Below are positions 33,516-41,614 of a stretch of DNA of 64,000 bases, in pieces. The notes beneath the pieces were generated by a model that did not search any database, was not told where the DNA came from, and was given only the letters and a program-made list of their open reading frames with translations. Both the position numbers and the translations under genes were made by a program. The number at the start of each line of letters is the position of its first letter. Position 1 is the stretch's first letter. Source of the DNA: Sinomonas sp. ASV486 (lineage in GTDB: Bacteria; Actinomycetota; Actinomycetes; Actinomycetales; Micrococcaceae); assembly GCF_030908215.1 (NCBI RefSeq), contig NZ_JAVFJK010000005.1:62001-126000 (forward strand). Reading direction: 5' to 3'.

Positions 33516-34325
33516 CTAGCTGATCTCCTCCGCTGCGCTGGTCTTGTCCGCCGCACTGATCTTCTCCGCTGGACTGGTTTTCTCCGCTGCGCGGATTCTC
33601 TCGGTGTCCGTCTCCTCGACCGATTCGTGCACGAGCACCACCGAGCCGCCCGCTGCCCACGCGCCCAGCATTCGTGCGACGGCCCCGATGAGCCCCTGCC
33701 CCGCAGTGACGAGGATCCGGGCGCCATCTGCCTCAGCCGTTGCGAAGCGCCCGAGGAGGTCTGCCTGGGTGAGCGCGTTGTCCCCGGTCCTCAAGGCCTC
33801 GTCCTCCTGGACCGGCGGGTCGAACGGCTCGTACGAGTCCGCGAACTGCCGCACGAGCGCCGCGTAGTCGTAGGTCCCAGCGGCCAATGTGCCCGGGAAT
33901 CTCATCTCAAGCGCCCCCAGCGCCACGGCGACGCGGGCGCCGGCGACCCCTGTGCCCGTGACCTCCCCGCCGGTGCTCTCCCCGCCGGTGGCGGGTGCGG
34001 CGTCGTGCGTTCCGTCCGGTCCGATGAACGTAATGTCCGCCGGGCCCTGGTCCGAACCCGCGAGCAGGACGGCACCCACCTGCCACGCCGCGAGGGCCAC
34101 GACGGCGGACTTCCAGTGCGCGGGGAGCTCCAGGCGGATGCGCGTCCCCCGCTCGGCATCGAGCTCTTCGGAGAGGAAATTCGCGGTCTTCGCAACCCAG
34201 TTGTCGAGCACACGGCCGGACAGCTCGATGCGCTCTCCGCCCGGCCCGTACCAGGTCAGTCGGGGAGAGGAGGAGTGGTTGCCGCTGCGGAGCTGCTTGA
34301 GCAGGTCCGGGATCGTGGATGCCAT
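33516..34325 (-). CDS. TIGR03089 family protein (AMP-ligase-like fragment)
   Basis: 269 aa, function unknown. The family resembles the N-terminal part of acyl-CoA synthetases: LTWYGPGGERIELSGRVLDNW, then LPAHWKSAVVALAAWQVGAVLL, but no adenylation P-loop or A8/A10 motifs are seen, so catalytic adenylation is doubtful. It neighbours the LCP and purE/K genes in other actinobacteria (Rv3268 from memory). The C-terminus is a fourfold hexapeptide repeat. Converges with the GtrA gene with only 9 bp between stop codons. GACAAT at 6 nt before ATG may be a leaderless -10. Confidence 0.88.
   Translation of the reverse strand: MASTIPDLLKQLRSGNHSSSPRLTWYGPGGERIELSGRVLDNWVAKTANFLSEELDAERGTRIRLELPAHWKSAVVALAAWQVGAVLLAGSDQGPADITFIGPDGTHDAAPATGGESTGGEVTGTGVAGARVAVALGALEMRFPGTLAAGTYDYAALVRQFADSYEPFDPPVQEDEALRTGDNALTQADLLGRFATAEADGARILVTAGQGLIGAVARMLGAWAAGGSVVLVHESVEETDTERIRAAEKTSPAEKISAADKTSAAEEIS
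33519..33590 (-). repeat. 18-bp x 4 repeat at the 3' end of the TIGR03089 gene
   Basis: Four imperfect 18-bp units encode AAEKTS, PAEKIS, AADKTS and AAEEIS immediately before the stop. Lies 25 bp from the LKAD repeat of the convergent gene. Confidence 0.88.
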
Positions 34326-34715
34326 GAGGTCATTGTCGCCGGTTCATGTTCGGTTTCTTCCCGCGGACCCGTGAATCACGTTCATGGAATTTGCTGCGCC
34401 GATATCGCGTCATGGACCGTCGGAGCCGGACTCATGGAAGGTGCAGGAGGGCGGCTGCCGCAGGAGGTCCGGCGCGGAAGGCCGCCCCGCTGCCGGGCGT
34501 GTCGTCCGCAGTCTGCTGGTGGAATTCTGGCTAGAATTTGCGGCCGCCGCTTGACTCGGAACGACTTACACGCATGTAATTAGGACTGGACAGTAACTGC
34601 GCCGGCGGACAGCGATGAACCGATCATCGCATGCCCGAGGGGAACCGGCACCGGGATTCTTCCTGGCGCTGGACTTCGCGGCTCGCCGCGCAGACACGAC
34701 CCGAGGAGGAGCACC
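34326..34715 (+). promoter_or_regulatory. Long whiB upstream region with promoter
   Basis: A 390-nt region with no gene I can support. TTGACT (34551-34556) and TGTAAT (34575-34580), 18 nt apart, form a good sigma-70-type promoter; a second -10-like TAGAAT lies at about 34532. The transcript would have a leader of about 130 nt ending in a GAGGAGGA ribosome binding site. Such long leaders are common for whiB genes. Confidence 0.6.
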
Positions 34716-35267
34716 GTGGGACAGACGGAGCGTATCCAGTACGAGTCGACGGTCGCTGCGCATGCATCGACCCGTTATCGGTCGCGGGGGATTCCCTCCG
34801 ACTGGTACGTCGACCCAGCGGACCCAGAGGCCCAAGAACGCTATGAGGCCCTGTCCGCAGAAGCCCTGGAGGATGCCGCCACGGCATTCCTCACGGCGCA
34901 CGAGACGGAGGAGGCCGAGTCCGACTTCGACGACGAGCCCGCGGACGAGGCGATCGAGAGGGCGCTCGCGCTGCTCGCGAACCCCGCCCAGCACACGCCG
35001 AAGCCGGTTCTCATCGAGCTCGTCCAGCCGGGTGACCCCGAGGAAGGCGAGCTCGCGTGGCAGGCCGAGGCGCTGTGCGCCCAGACCGACCCCGAGGCGT
35101 TCTTCCCCGAGAAGGGCGGCTCGACGCGCGACGCGAAGAAGGTGTGCGGCTCGTGCACGGTGCGCGCCCAGTGCCTCGAGTACGCGCTCGCCAACGACGA
35201 GCGCTTCGGTATCTGGGGCGGCCTGTCGGAGCGTGAGCGCCGCCGGCTCCGCAAGCGGGCGGTCTGA
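34716..35267 (+). CDS. WhiB family transcriptional regulator with N-terminal extension
   Basis: Iron-sulfur DNA-associated regulator that acts with the primary sigma factor. 183 aa; GTG start with GAGGAGGA upstream. The Wbl domain is in the last ~75 residues: Cys121, Cys144, Cys147 and Cys153 bind the [4Fe-4S] cluster, GIWGG (165-169) is the turn, and RERRRLRKRAV the basic tail. Residues 1-110 are an acidic extension absent from the ~85-aa WhiB proteins; in-frame initiation nearer the domain cannot be excluded. Gene order with GT2, zincin-like and DUF3499 genes points to the WhiB2/WhmD group, which controls septation. Confidence 0.92.
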   Translation: MGQTERIQYESTVAAHASTRYRSRGIPSDWYVDPADPEAQERYEALSAEALEDAATAFLTAHETEEAESDFDDEPADEAIERALALLANPAQHTPKPVLIELVQPGDPEEGELAWQAEALCAQTDPEAFFPEKGGSTRDAKKVCGSCTVRAQCLEYALANDERFGIWGGLSERERRRLRKRAV

Positions 35268-38200
35268 CCCTGGAGGCTGTACGCGTCACCGCAGTCGTCG
35301 TAGCGCACGACGGCGCCCCCTACTTGCCCGCGACGCTCGCCGGCCTCGCGGGCCAGACCAGGCCTGCCAACGTCGTGATGGGCGTCGACGCCGGCTCCCG
35401 GGACGACTCCGCCGAGTTGCTGCGTGGCGCCCTCGGCCCAGAGCATGTCACGGCGGTCCGGGCGCCCGGGGGATTCGGCGGCGCCGTGGCCCGAGGCCTG
35501 AGCGCCCTCTCGCCTGGCGAGGATTCGGGCGCCAGCGGGACCCAGGAGTGGCTCTGGCTCCTCCATGACGATTCCGCCCCCGCCCCGGACGCCCTCGCGG
35601 CGCTGCTCGAGGCCGTCGAAGCCGCCCCGAGGGTGGTGGTCGCCGGGTGCAAGCAGCTCGATGCCGAGTCGCCGCGGCGGCTGATCGATGTGGGGCTCTC
35701 CGTGAGCCGATGGTACGAGCGGCTCACCCTCGTCGACGTCGATGAGGTGGATCAGGGCCAGTACGACGCCCGCAGTGACATGTTCGCCGTCAACTCGGCC
35801 GGCATGCTCGTGCGGCGCGACATCTGGGAGAGGCTCGGCGGCTTCGACCCAGCGCTCCCCGCCACCGGCGACGACGTAGACTTCTGCCTCCGCGCCCGCC
35901 TGGCCGACAACCGCGTTGTCGTGGTCCCCGCCGCGCGGATGCTCCACACGATCCGGCCCGACGCCGCCGGGACGCCATTCGCCGCCCGCCGCGCCGAGGT
36001 CTACACACGACTCAAGCACACCCCTCTGGGGCTCCTGCCGTTCCACGCAGTCGGTGCCCTGCTCGGGGGGCTCTGGCAGTTCCTGCTCGGGATTGTCCTC
36101 AAAGAGCCCGCCCTCGGCGCGGCCAAGCTCGGCGCGAGCCTTTCAGCCCTGTCCTCGCCGGGCCGTCTCGTCAGCGGCCGGCGTTCTGCGCGCCGGACAC
36201 GCAGGGTGTCTCGCTCCCTCCTCGGGACCCTGATCATTCCGCGGGCCGAGATCTGGGCGCACCGCCGCGCCCTCCTCGAGTCTGCCGAGCCGGACTCGGA
36301 CGCCATTGTCGGCGACGGTACGGGCATCGCGGACGGGCCCAGCGAGCCGACCGGTGATTCCCAGCATGACTTCGCGGCCCTCGCCGTGGCGTCCCGGGGA
36401 TGGATCGGTACGGGCGCGCTCGTCGTGACCGGCACCGCCCTCCTTGCCGCGCTCGTGGCCTTCGCGCCCCTGCTCGGGGCCGAGGCAGCCGTCGGCGGCG
36501 CACTCCTTCCCGTCTCGACGGCTCTCTCCGCGGTCTTCGCGCATGCGACCGGCTGGTGGACGGGCCTCGGCGCGGGCCAGCGCGGGCATGGCGATCCGTT
36601 CGACCTCGTCCTCTGGCTCTTCGGCCTGACGGGCTTCGGCGACACGAACCGTGCCGTCGTGGTGGTCCTCGTCCTCGCCGCGCCCATCGCCGGGATCGGG
36701 GCCTGGGCCCTTGCAGCGAACCTCACCGCACATCGCGCTCCGCGCACGCTTGCGGCCCTCGTGTGGGCCGCCGCGCCCTCGCTCATCCTCGCCCTCGCGC
36801 AGGGCCGTCTTGGCGCCGTCGTGGCCCACGCCGCCCTGCCGTGGGCTGCCCTCGGCATGCTGCGCGCCGTGGGAGCGGCCCGCGTCCGGGGGAGCGTTGG
36901 CCAGCATCACCAACCACGCAAGGGCTCGGGCGGCGCATCATCGTGGACCGCTGCCGCGGCGGGCGGGATCGCGCTTGCGTTCGCCGCTGCGGGGGCGCCC
37001 TCCCTTGTTCCGCTCGCGGGCGCCGTCGTCCTCGTGCTGACCGTGGCCCTGCGCGGCAGGGCCAGAACGCTGTGGTGGTCGCTCATCCCCACCGTGGTGC
37101 TCTTCCTCCCGCTCTGGGTCTCGGCGCCGAACAGCCCGCGGGCATGGATCACCGATCCGGGGGTGCCGCTTCCCGTGGACCCCGCCCCAGCCTGGCAGCT
37201 TGTCCTGGGCCAGCCGGTGGCGTTCGACGCCGCGGCGGGACTGGCGGCCATCCCGTTCCTCCCCGCGGGCGTGCCATGGTCCCTCGTGTCCGCGCTGCTC
37301 GTTGGCGCCCCCGTGCTGCTCGTCGCCGTGGCGGGAGCGGTCCTGCTGATCGGCCGCCGCGGCCTCGCGGCACGGCTCCTCCTCGTTCTGGGCATCGCGG
37401 GCCTTGCGTACGCCTGGGCCGTCTCACGGATCCCGACTGCCGTTGCCGGCGATGCCCTCGCGGCACCCTACGCCGGCCCGAGCGTGGCGGCGGCCTTCCT
37501 CGCCCTCCTCATCGTGGCCGTGCTTGCCGCGGACCGGCTTCTTGAGCATCGCCGGATCGCAGCGCATCGCCCGCCTCTCGAGGGGACGGCACCCCTTCAG
37601 GGCGCACGCCGGATCGCCTCTGGAGCGATCGTCGTCGCCTATGTGCTCCTCGCCGCGGGCCCTGTCGGAGTGCTCGCCCAGTGGGCAGCCTCAGGGTTCG
37701 CGCATGCCCCTGCGTCCGGCGGCCTGGGCGTCCAAGAGCTCGTGACGCCCGCGAGGGCGCGTGGCCTGCCAGCTACCGCGGCGGACCTTGGCGAAGGCGC
37801 CCAGCAGACGCGTACCCTCGTGCTCCGGGCTGCCGACGCAGGCGGGTTCACCGCGACCGTCATGCGTGGCTCCGGCACCACTCTGGACGCGCTGTCAGCG
37901 GTCGCCGCCTCGAGCCGCGTCGTGGGCGACTGGGGCAGCGAGCACGTCGCGGAGGACGACGCCGCCCTGGCCGCCGTCCGCCGGGCCGTCGCCACCGTCG
38001 GCGGTGGTGCCGCTGTCGACCCGGGCAGCGACCTCCGGGATCTCGGCATCGGATTCGTTGTGCTCCCAGACAGCGGTCCGGCCGACGACCTCACCGCGAG
38101 CCACATCGATGCCGTGCCGTCTCTCGTGGCCGTGGGCCATACAGACGCGGGCTGGCTGTGGCGAGTGACGCCTCAGAACGCCGCACCGGATGCAGGGTTC

Positions 38201-38728
38201 TCGATCAACCAGCGGGCCAGGATCGTCGACCCTGCGGGGGTGACGATCGCGGCAGTGCCCTCGGGACGCGAGAGCATCTCCGCCGACCTGCCCGCCGGAC
38301 CCGACGGACGCAGGCTCGTCCTGGCGGAACGCAGCGACGCGGGCTGGGAGGCCACCCTCAACGGCGTGGCCCTCGCCTCCACCGCGCAGGACTGGGCACA
38401 GGCCTTCGACCTCCCGGCCACAGGCGGGCATGTGGAGGTCCGGTACGCCCATCCCGCAGCCATCCCGCTCGCAGTCGTGACGATCGTGGGGCTCGCCCTG
38501 ACGCTTCTCCTGGCCATCCCTGCCGCCGCCCGCCAGACCGGCCGCACCGGGCGGGCCCGTTCTGCTCTACTGGTACCCGAGGGACTCGGCCGCCGCGAGC
38601 GCGGAACCGCCACTCGCACGGGACGGTCCCGGACCACCGAGGATCCGGACGCCCTCCCACCGCACGACGCCGGGTCCGAGGGACCTGCCGCACGAGAGGA
38701 GCCGGTGCATGACGAAGCCAGCCTCTGA
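35264..38728 (+). CDS. Large family 2 glycosyltransferase membrane protein
   Basis: About 1154 aa. N-terminal GT2 domain (~6-240): VTAVVVAHDG starts the fold, VDAGSRDDS, WLLHDDSAP and PATGDDVDFCLRARLADN are nucleotide-sugar and acceptor sites. About ten to twelve helices follow (~380-780), then an exported C-terminal domain (~790-1080), a last helix and a basic tail. The fold's first strand lies before the first canonical start (TTG at 35324), so I place initiation at CTG 35264, overlapping the whiB stop as CTGA. The family is paired with DUF5719 and whiB in actinobacteria and probably glycosylates an envelope polymer; substrate unknown. Confidence 0.85.
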   Translation: MTLEAVRVTAVVVAHDGAPYLPATLAGLAGQTRPANVVMGVDAGSRDDSAELLRGALGPEHVTAVRAPGGFGGAVARGLSALSPGEDSGASGTQEWLWLLHDDSAPAPDALAALLEAVEAAPRVVVAGCKQLDAESPRRLIDVGLSVSRWYERLTLVDVDEVDQGQYDARSDMFAVNSAGMLVRRDIWERLGGFDPALPATGDDVDFCLRARLADNRVVVVPAARMLHTIRPDAAGTPFAARRAEVYTRLKHTPLGLLPFHAVGALLGGLWQFLLGIVLKEPALGAAKLGASLSALSSPGRLVSGRRSARRTRRVSRSLLGTLIIPRAEIWAHRRALLESAEPDSDAIVGDGTGIADGPSEPTGDSQHDFAALAVASRGWIGTGALVVTGTALLAALVAFAPLLGAEAAVGGALLPVSTALSAVFAHATGWWTGLGAGQRGHGDPFDLVLWLFGLTGFGDTNRAVVVVLVLAAPIAGIGAWALAANLTAHRAPRTLAALVWAAAPSLILALAQGRLGAVVAHAALPWAALGMLRAVGAARVRGSVGQHHQPRKGSGGASSWTAAAAGGIALAFAAAGAPSLVPLAGAVVLVLTVALRGRARTLWWSLIPTVVLFLPLWVSAPNSPRAWITDPGVPLPVDPAPAWQLVLGQPVAFDAAAGLAAIPFLPAGVPWSLVSALLVGAPVLLVAVAGAVLLIGRRGLAARLLLVLGIAGLAYAWAVSRIPTAVAGDALAAPYAGPSVAAAFLALLIVAVLAADRLLEHRRIAAHRPPLEGTAPLQGARRIASGAIVVAYVLLAAGPVGVLAQWAASGFAHAPASGGLGVQELVTPARARGLPATAADLGEGAQQTRTLVLRAADAGGFTATVMRGSGTTLDALSAVAASSRVVGDWGSEHVAEDDAALAAVRRAVATVGGGAAVDPGSDLRDLGIGFVVLPDSGPADDLTASHIDAVPSLVAVGHTDAGWLWRVTPQNAAPDAGFSINQRARIVDPAGVTIAAVPSGRESISADLPAGPDGRRLVLAERSDAGWEATLNGVALASTAQDWAQAFDLPATGGHVEVRYAHPAAIPLAVVTIVGLALTLLLAIPAAARQTGRTGRARSALLVPEGLGRRERGTATRTGRSRTTEDPDALPPHDAGSEGPAAREEPVHDEASL

Positions 38729-40307
38729 CAGCGCAGCCGGCACCCGTCGGCACCGCCTGCGCATCATCGCCGCCGCAGTGGCCGGAACGGCACTCACCGG
38801 CGTGTGGGCCGGGCTGACAGTTGTGGCCTCCACCGTGCCCGCGCCAGCGTCGCTCGGCACGAGGGAGGCGCAGTCCGTCAGGGTTCCGACCGGCGACGCC
38901 GTCCGTGCCTGCGCTGGGCCGGCGCGGCTGCTCGAGGGCTCCCCGGTGCAGGGCGACCCGCAGTTCAGCCCCGCGAGCAAGACTGCCCAGACGTCCGTGA
39001 CCGGGATCGTGCTTTCGGACACGCAGGGCACCCTGCCTGACACGTCCCTCACCCCCCAGAGCGGATCGGCCCTGCGCACGCTGCCGGGGCAGCCGGCGCC
39101 GCCCGGTACGGTCGCGCAGCCGCGCGCGGCAGTGGTTGCGGGCCAGCGCGTCGACGGGCTGAGCGTCCTGACGGCGAAGCCCGTCTCCGGATCGGCGGCA
39201 GCGACCGGGGCCGCCGTGCGGTTCGAGGCGTCGGACGGCGACCTCCGCGGTCTGGCGGCCGCCACCTGCACCGCCCCGTCGAACGACCAGTGGCTCTCGG
39301 GCGGCGAGACGACCGTGGGACGTACCTCGGTCCTGACGCTTGCCAACTCGAGTGCGACGCCGGCGACGGTTGACCTCGAGTTCTTCGGCGACAAGCCGCT
39401 CACGCAGGCCCCGCCCTCGAGCCGCGGCCTGACGATCAAGCCCGGCAGCTCGGCGTCGTACGTCCTGAGCGGCTACATGCCCGGCCAGGCGAACGTCTCC
39501 GTGCATGTGCACAGCAGCGGCGGGCCCGTCGCAGCCGCCATCCAGCAGTCCACACTGCGCGGCCTCACGCCGGGCGGCGTCGAGCTGATCACACCGGCCG
39601 CGGCGCCGTCGTCGCGCCAGACGGTCTCCGGGATCGAGCTGCAGGAACCCGGCCAGGCGAACGCGCTCGCGGCGAAAGACGGGTTCGCCGATGCACGCGC
39701 TGCCGTGCAGATCACCGTGCCCGGAGCTGCCGACGCTGTGGTGCAGCTGCGCGTCTACGGCCGCAATGGTGCGGTGCAGCTGCCCAGCGGGGGAGTCGTG
39801 ACGGCCAAGGCAGGCGCCGTCACCGAGGTCCCGCTCACAGGCCTGCCGGCGGGGACGTACAGCGTTTCGGCGTCTGCTGATGTCTCCTTCACCGCGAGCG
39901 CGCGCGTGCCGCGCGGGCTGTCGGCCAACGATCCACTCGACTTCGCGGTCGCCGCCGCCACACAGCGGATTGGGGACAACCACGTGGTGGCCATCGGATC
40001 CGGCGGATCGCGGCAGATGGTGTTCGGCGTTCCCGACGGGCGGGCGCAGATCCGCGCCGTGCCTGTCACGGATGACGGCGCCATGCACGCCCCAGTGACG
40101 CTCGACGTCGCTGGCGGCACCACCGCGGTCCTCGACGTCCCGGACAAGGTCGACGGTGCCCCACTCGCCGGCTACGTCCTCTCGGCGTCGGGCGATGCGG
40201 CCTTCGGGTCCATCCTGCTCAAGGGCGACGGCAACGCGATCGCCGCGGCGACGATCGTCCCCGCGGCCGCGGCGGCCCAGACCATGCCGGTGACGCTGGG
40301 CTATTAG
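38709..40307 (+). CDS. DUF5719 family exported protein
   Basis: 532 aa, unknown function. Signal-anchor helix at ~18-43, then a beta-rich extracytoplasmic protein with internal Ig-like segments (TLANSSATPATVDLEFFG, VQLRVYGRNGAVQLPSGGVV, LTGLPAGTYSVSASADV). It overlaps the glycosyltransferase gene by 20 nt and has its own GAGGAG site, so the two are co-expressed; it is probably an outer partner of that enzyme. Most cysteines are absent apart from two near residues 68 and 188. Confidence 0.88.
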   Translation: MTKPASDSAAGTRRHRLRIIAAAVAGTALTGVWAGLTVVASTVPAPASLGTREAQSVRVPTGDAVRACAGPARLLEGSPVQGDPQFSPASKTAQTSVTGIVLSDTQGTLPDTSLTPQSGSALRTLPGQPAPPGTVAQPRAAVVAGQRVDGLSVLTAKPVSGSAAATGAAVRFEASDGDLRGLAAATCTAPSNDQWLSGGETTVGRTSVLTLANSSATPATVDLEFFGDKPLTQAPPSSRGLTIKPGSSASYVLSGYMPGQANVSVHVHSSGGPVAAAIQQSTLRGLTPGGVELITPAAAPSSRQTVSGIELQEPGQANALAAKDGFADARAAVQITVPGAADAVVQLRVYGRNGAVQLPSGGVVTAKAGAVTEVPLTGLPAGTYSVSASADVSFTASARVPRGLSANDPLDFAVAAATQRIGDNHVVAIGSGGSRQMVFGVPDGRAQIRAVPVTDDGAMHAPVTLDVAGGTTAVLDVPDKVDGAPLAGYVLSASGDAAFGSILLKGDGNAIAAATIVPAAAAAQTMPVTLGY

Positions 40308-40345
40308 CCCGGCGGCACTCCTGGCCCGGCACTCCTGACGCTGCG

Positions 40346-40870
40346 CTAGTAGCCGCGGTAGTAGGGATCGAGGGTCTCGGGGGCAACGCCGAGCATGAGG
40401 GCCGTGTATTCGACCACGATGTCGTGGACGAGGTCCTGGATCTCTGCGGGGGATCCCGCGCCCGTCTCGACGACCCGCCGGTAGACGGTGATCCGGGGTG
40501 CGCGGCCGCCCGCGCCCGGTGTGTAGTGGCCCTGCGGGGGACGGCCGCCGTCGCGGAGCATCTGCTCGAGCCCGGGAGGGATCTCCTCGACGGCGTACTC
40601 GACGCCGTCGAGCTTGGACCCGTTGAGGTCCTGGAGACGGTCCGCGGCCTCGAACACCCAGTCCTCGAAGCGCTCTGCGCGGGTCCGGCTTGCGGGCAGG
40701 ACTGAGGGGAGGATCTCGCCCCGGAGCCCACGGCCGTGCCGATTCCTGCGGCGCGCACGGAAGGTCCTGTGACGGACGGCCTCCAGCTCATCCTGCGGCG
40801 GGACGGCCCGGATGCTGAGGGAGGGGCCGCCGGAATCCGGCGAATCCCCAACGATGGAACGATCCTGCAT
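40346..40870 (-). CDS. Metallopeptidase-family (zincin-like) protein with degenerate active site
   Basis: 174 aa of the PF06262 'possible zincin' family. N-terminal half is basic (TFRARRRNRHGRGLRGEIL), followed by FEDWVFEAADRLQ and VEYAVEEIPPG. Where active members have HExxH, this protein reads LVHDIVVEYTALMLG, lacking the second histidine, so peptidase activity is doubtful. ATG start 6 nt after TACAGT, leaderless pattern. Divergent from DUF3499; the pair is conserved near whiB2 (Rv3259/Rv3258c from memory). Confidence 0.88.
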   Translation of the reverse strand: MQDRSIVGDSPDSGGPSLSIRAVPPQDELEAVRHRTFRARRRNRHGRGLRGEILPSVLPASRTRAERFEDWVFEAADRLQDLNGSKLDGVEYAVEEIPPGLEQMLRDGGRPPQGHYTPGAGGRAPRITVYRRVVETGAGSPAEIQDLVHDIVVEYTALMLGVAPETLDPYYRGY

Positions 40871-40950
40871 ACATCGACTGTAGTCGTCGCCCCGGCGCGG
40901 TGCGAGCCACGCGGGCGGCACGGCACGGCCGCAGCGCAAGCAGTCAATGC

Positions 40951-40979
40951 CCCGGCACGGCATGTGCCGGGAGTAGGGT
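40951..40979 (+). promoter_or_regulatory. Palindrome and -10 of the DUF3499 gene
   Basis: CCCGGCAC-N5-GTGCCGGG (40951-40971) ends three bases before TAGGGT (40974-40979), which is 8 nt from the GTG start. The palindrome covers the spacer and is a possible operator. Confidence 0.45.
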
Positions 40980-40987
40980 TCTGTGCC

Positions 40988-41380
40988 GTGGGTCCCCTAC
41001 GCCATTGTTCTCGATCAGCCTGCCGCCAGGCCGCGGTGGCCACGCTGACGTATGTGTACGCCGAGTCGACCGCTGTCCTCGGTCCGCTCGCGACATACGC
41101 CGAGCCGCACAGCTATGACCTGTGCGCAAGCCATGCAGAGCGTCTCACCGTGCCGCGCGGCTGGGAGGTGCTCCGGCTGGCCCTGCCAGCAGCGCCGCCC
41201 CGCGGCTCAGATGACATCCTCGCCCTCGCCGATGCCGTCCGTGACCATGAGCAGCAGTCCGGACGGGCGCACGAGAGCGCGTCGCGCGACCGCGGAGGAT
41301 CGAAGGCGCCGCTCGAGGCGCCTCCGGGAACGGACGCTGCCCCGCGGCGCCATCTGCGTCTCCTGCGCGAGCAGTCCTGA
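40988..41380 (+). CDS. DUF3499 family protein
   Basis: 130 aa, unknown function. The conserved N-terminal module has paired cysteines and histidines (HCSRSACRQAAVATLTYVY, then SYDLCASHAERLTVPRGW), which look like a zinc-ribbon or treble-clef site. The last ~60 residues are low-complexity and charged. GTG start without Shine-Dalgarno. In many actinobacteria this gene is followed by phosphomannomutase (manB); here Trm112 follows directly and manB is absent. Confidence 0.88.
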   Translation: MGPLRHCSRSACRQAAVATLTYVYAESTAVLGPLATYAEPHSYDLCASHAERLTVPRGWEVLRLALPAAPPRGSDDILALADAVRDHEQQSGRAHESASRDRGGSKAPLEAPPGTDAAPRRHLRLLREQS

Positions 41381-41407
41381 CGTCGCGGACTCGGTACTCT
41401 TGAGGGC

Positions 41408-41614
41408 ATGCCGAACCTCAGCCCCTCGCTGCTTGCGATCCTCAGGTGTCCCGTGACGGGATCCGCTCTCGTCCAGGACGGTGACACCCTCGTGGCGACC
41501 GTGCCGGGCCCGGACGGGACAGCACCCCGCTATCAGATCGAGGACGGCATTCCCGTTCTCCTCGCCCCGCAGACCTCTTCCAGCACGACGCCCGCGAACC
41601 AGGAGCACGCATGA
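41408..41614 (+). CDS. Trm112 family protein
   Basis: 68 aa. [15 protein letters not shown] and a C-terminal [11 protein letters not shown] are the family pattern; eukaryotic Trm112 stabilises SAM-dependent methyltransferases. Only one Cys of the zinc site remains, so metal binding is doubtful. ATG start 7 nt after TACTCT, leaderless. Its stop overlaps the ahcY start (ATGA): a methyltransferase activator coupled to the enzyme that removes S-adenosylhomocysteine. Confidence 0.88.
   Translation: MPNLSPSLLAILRCPVTGSALVQDGDTLVATVPGPDGTAPRYQIEDGIPVLLAPQTSSSTTPANQEHA

Noticed and set aside
34615-35568. Plus-strand frame starting MNRSSHARG across whiB
   Set aside because: It is out of frame with the cysteine-conserved WhiB domain and becomes Arg/Ser-rich; only the whiB frame carries motifs.
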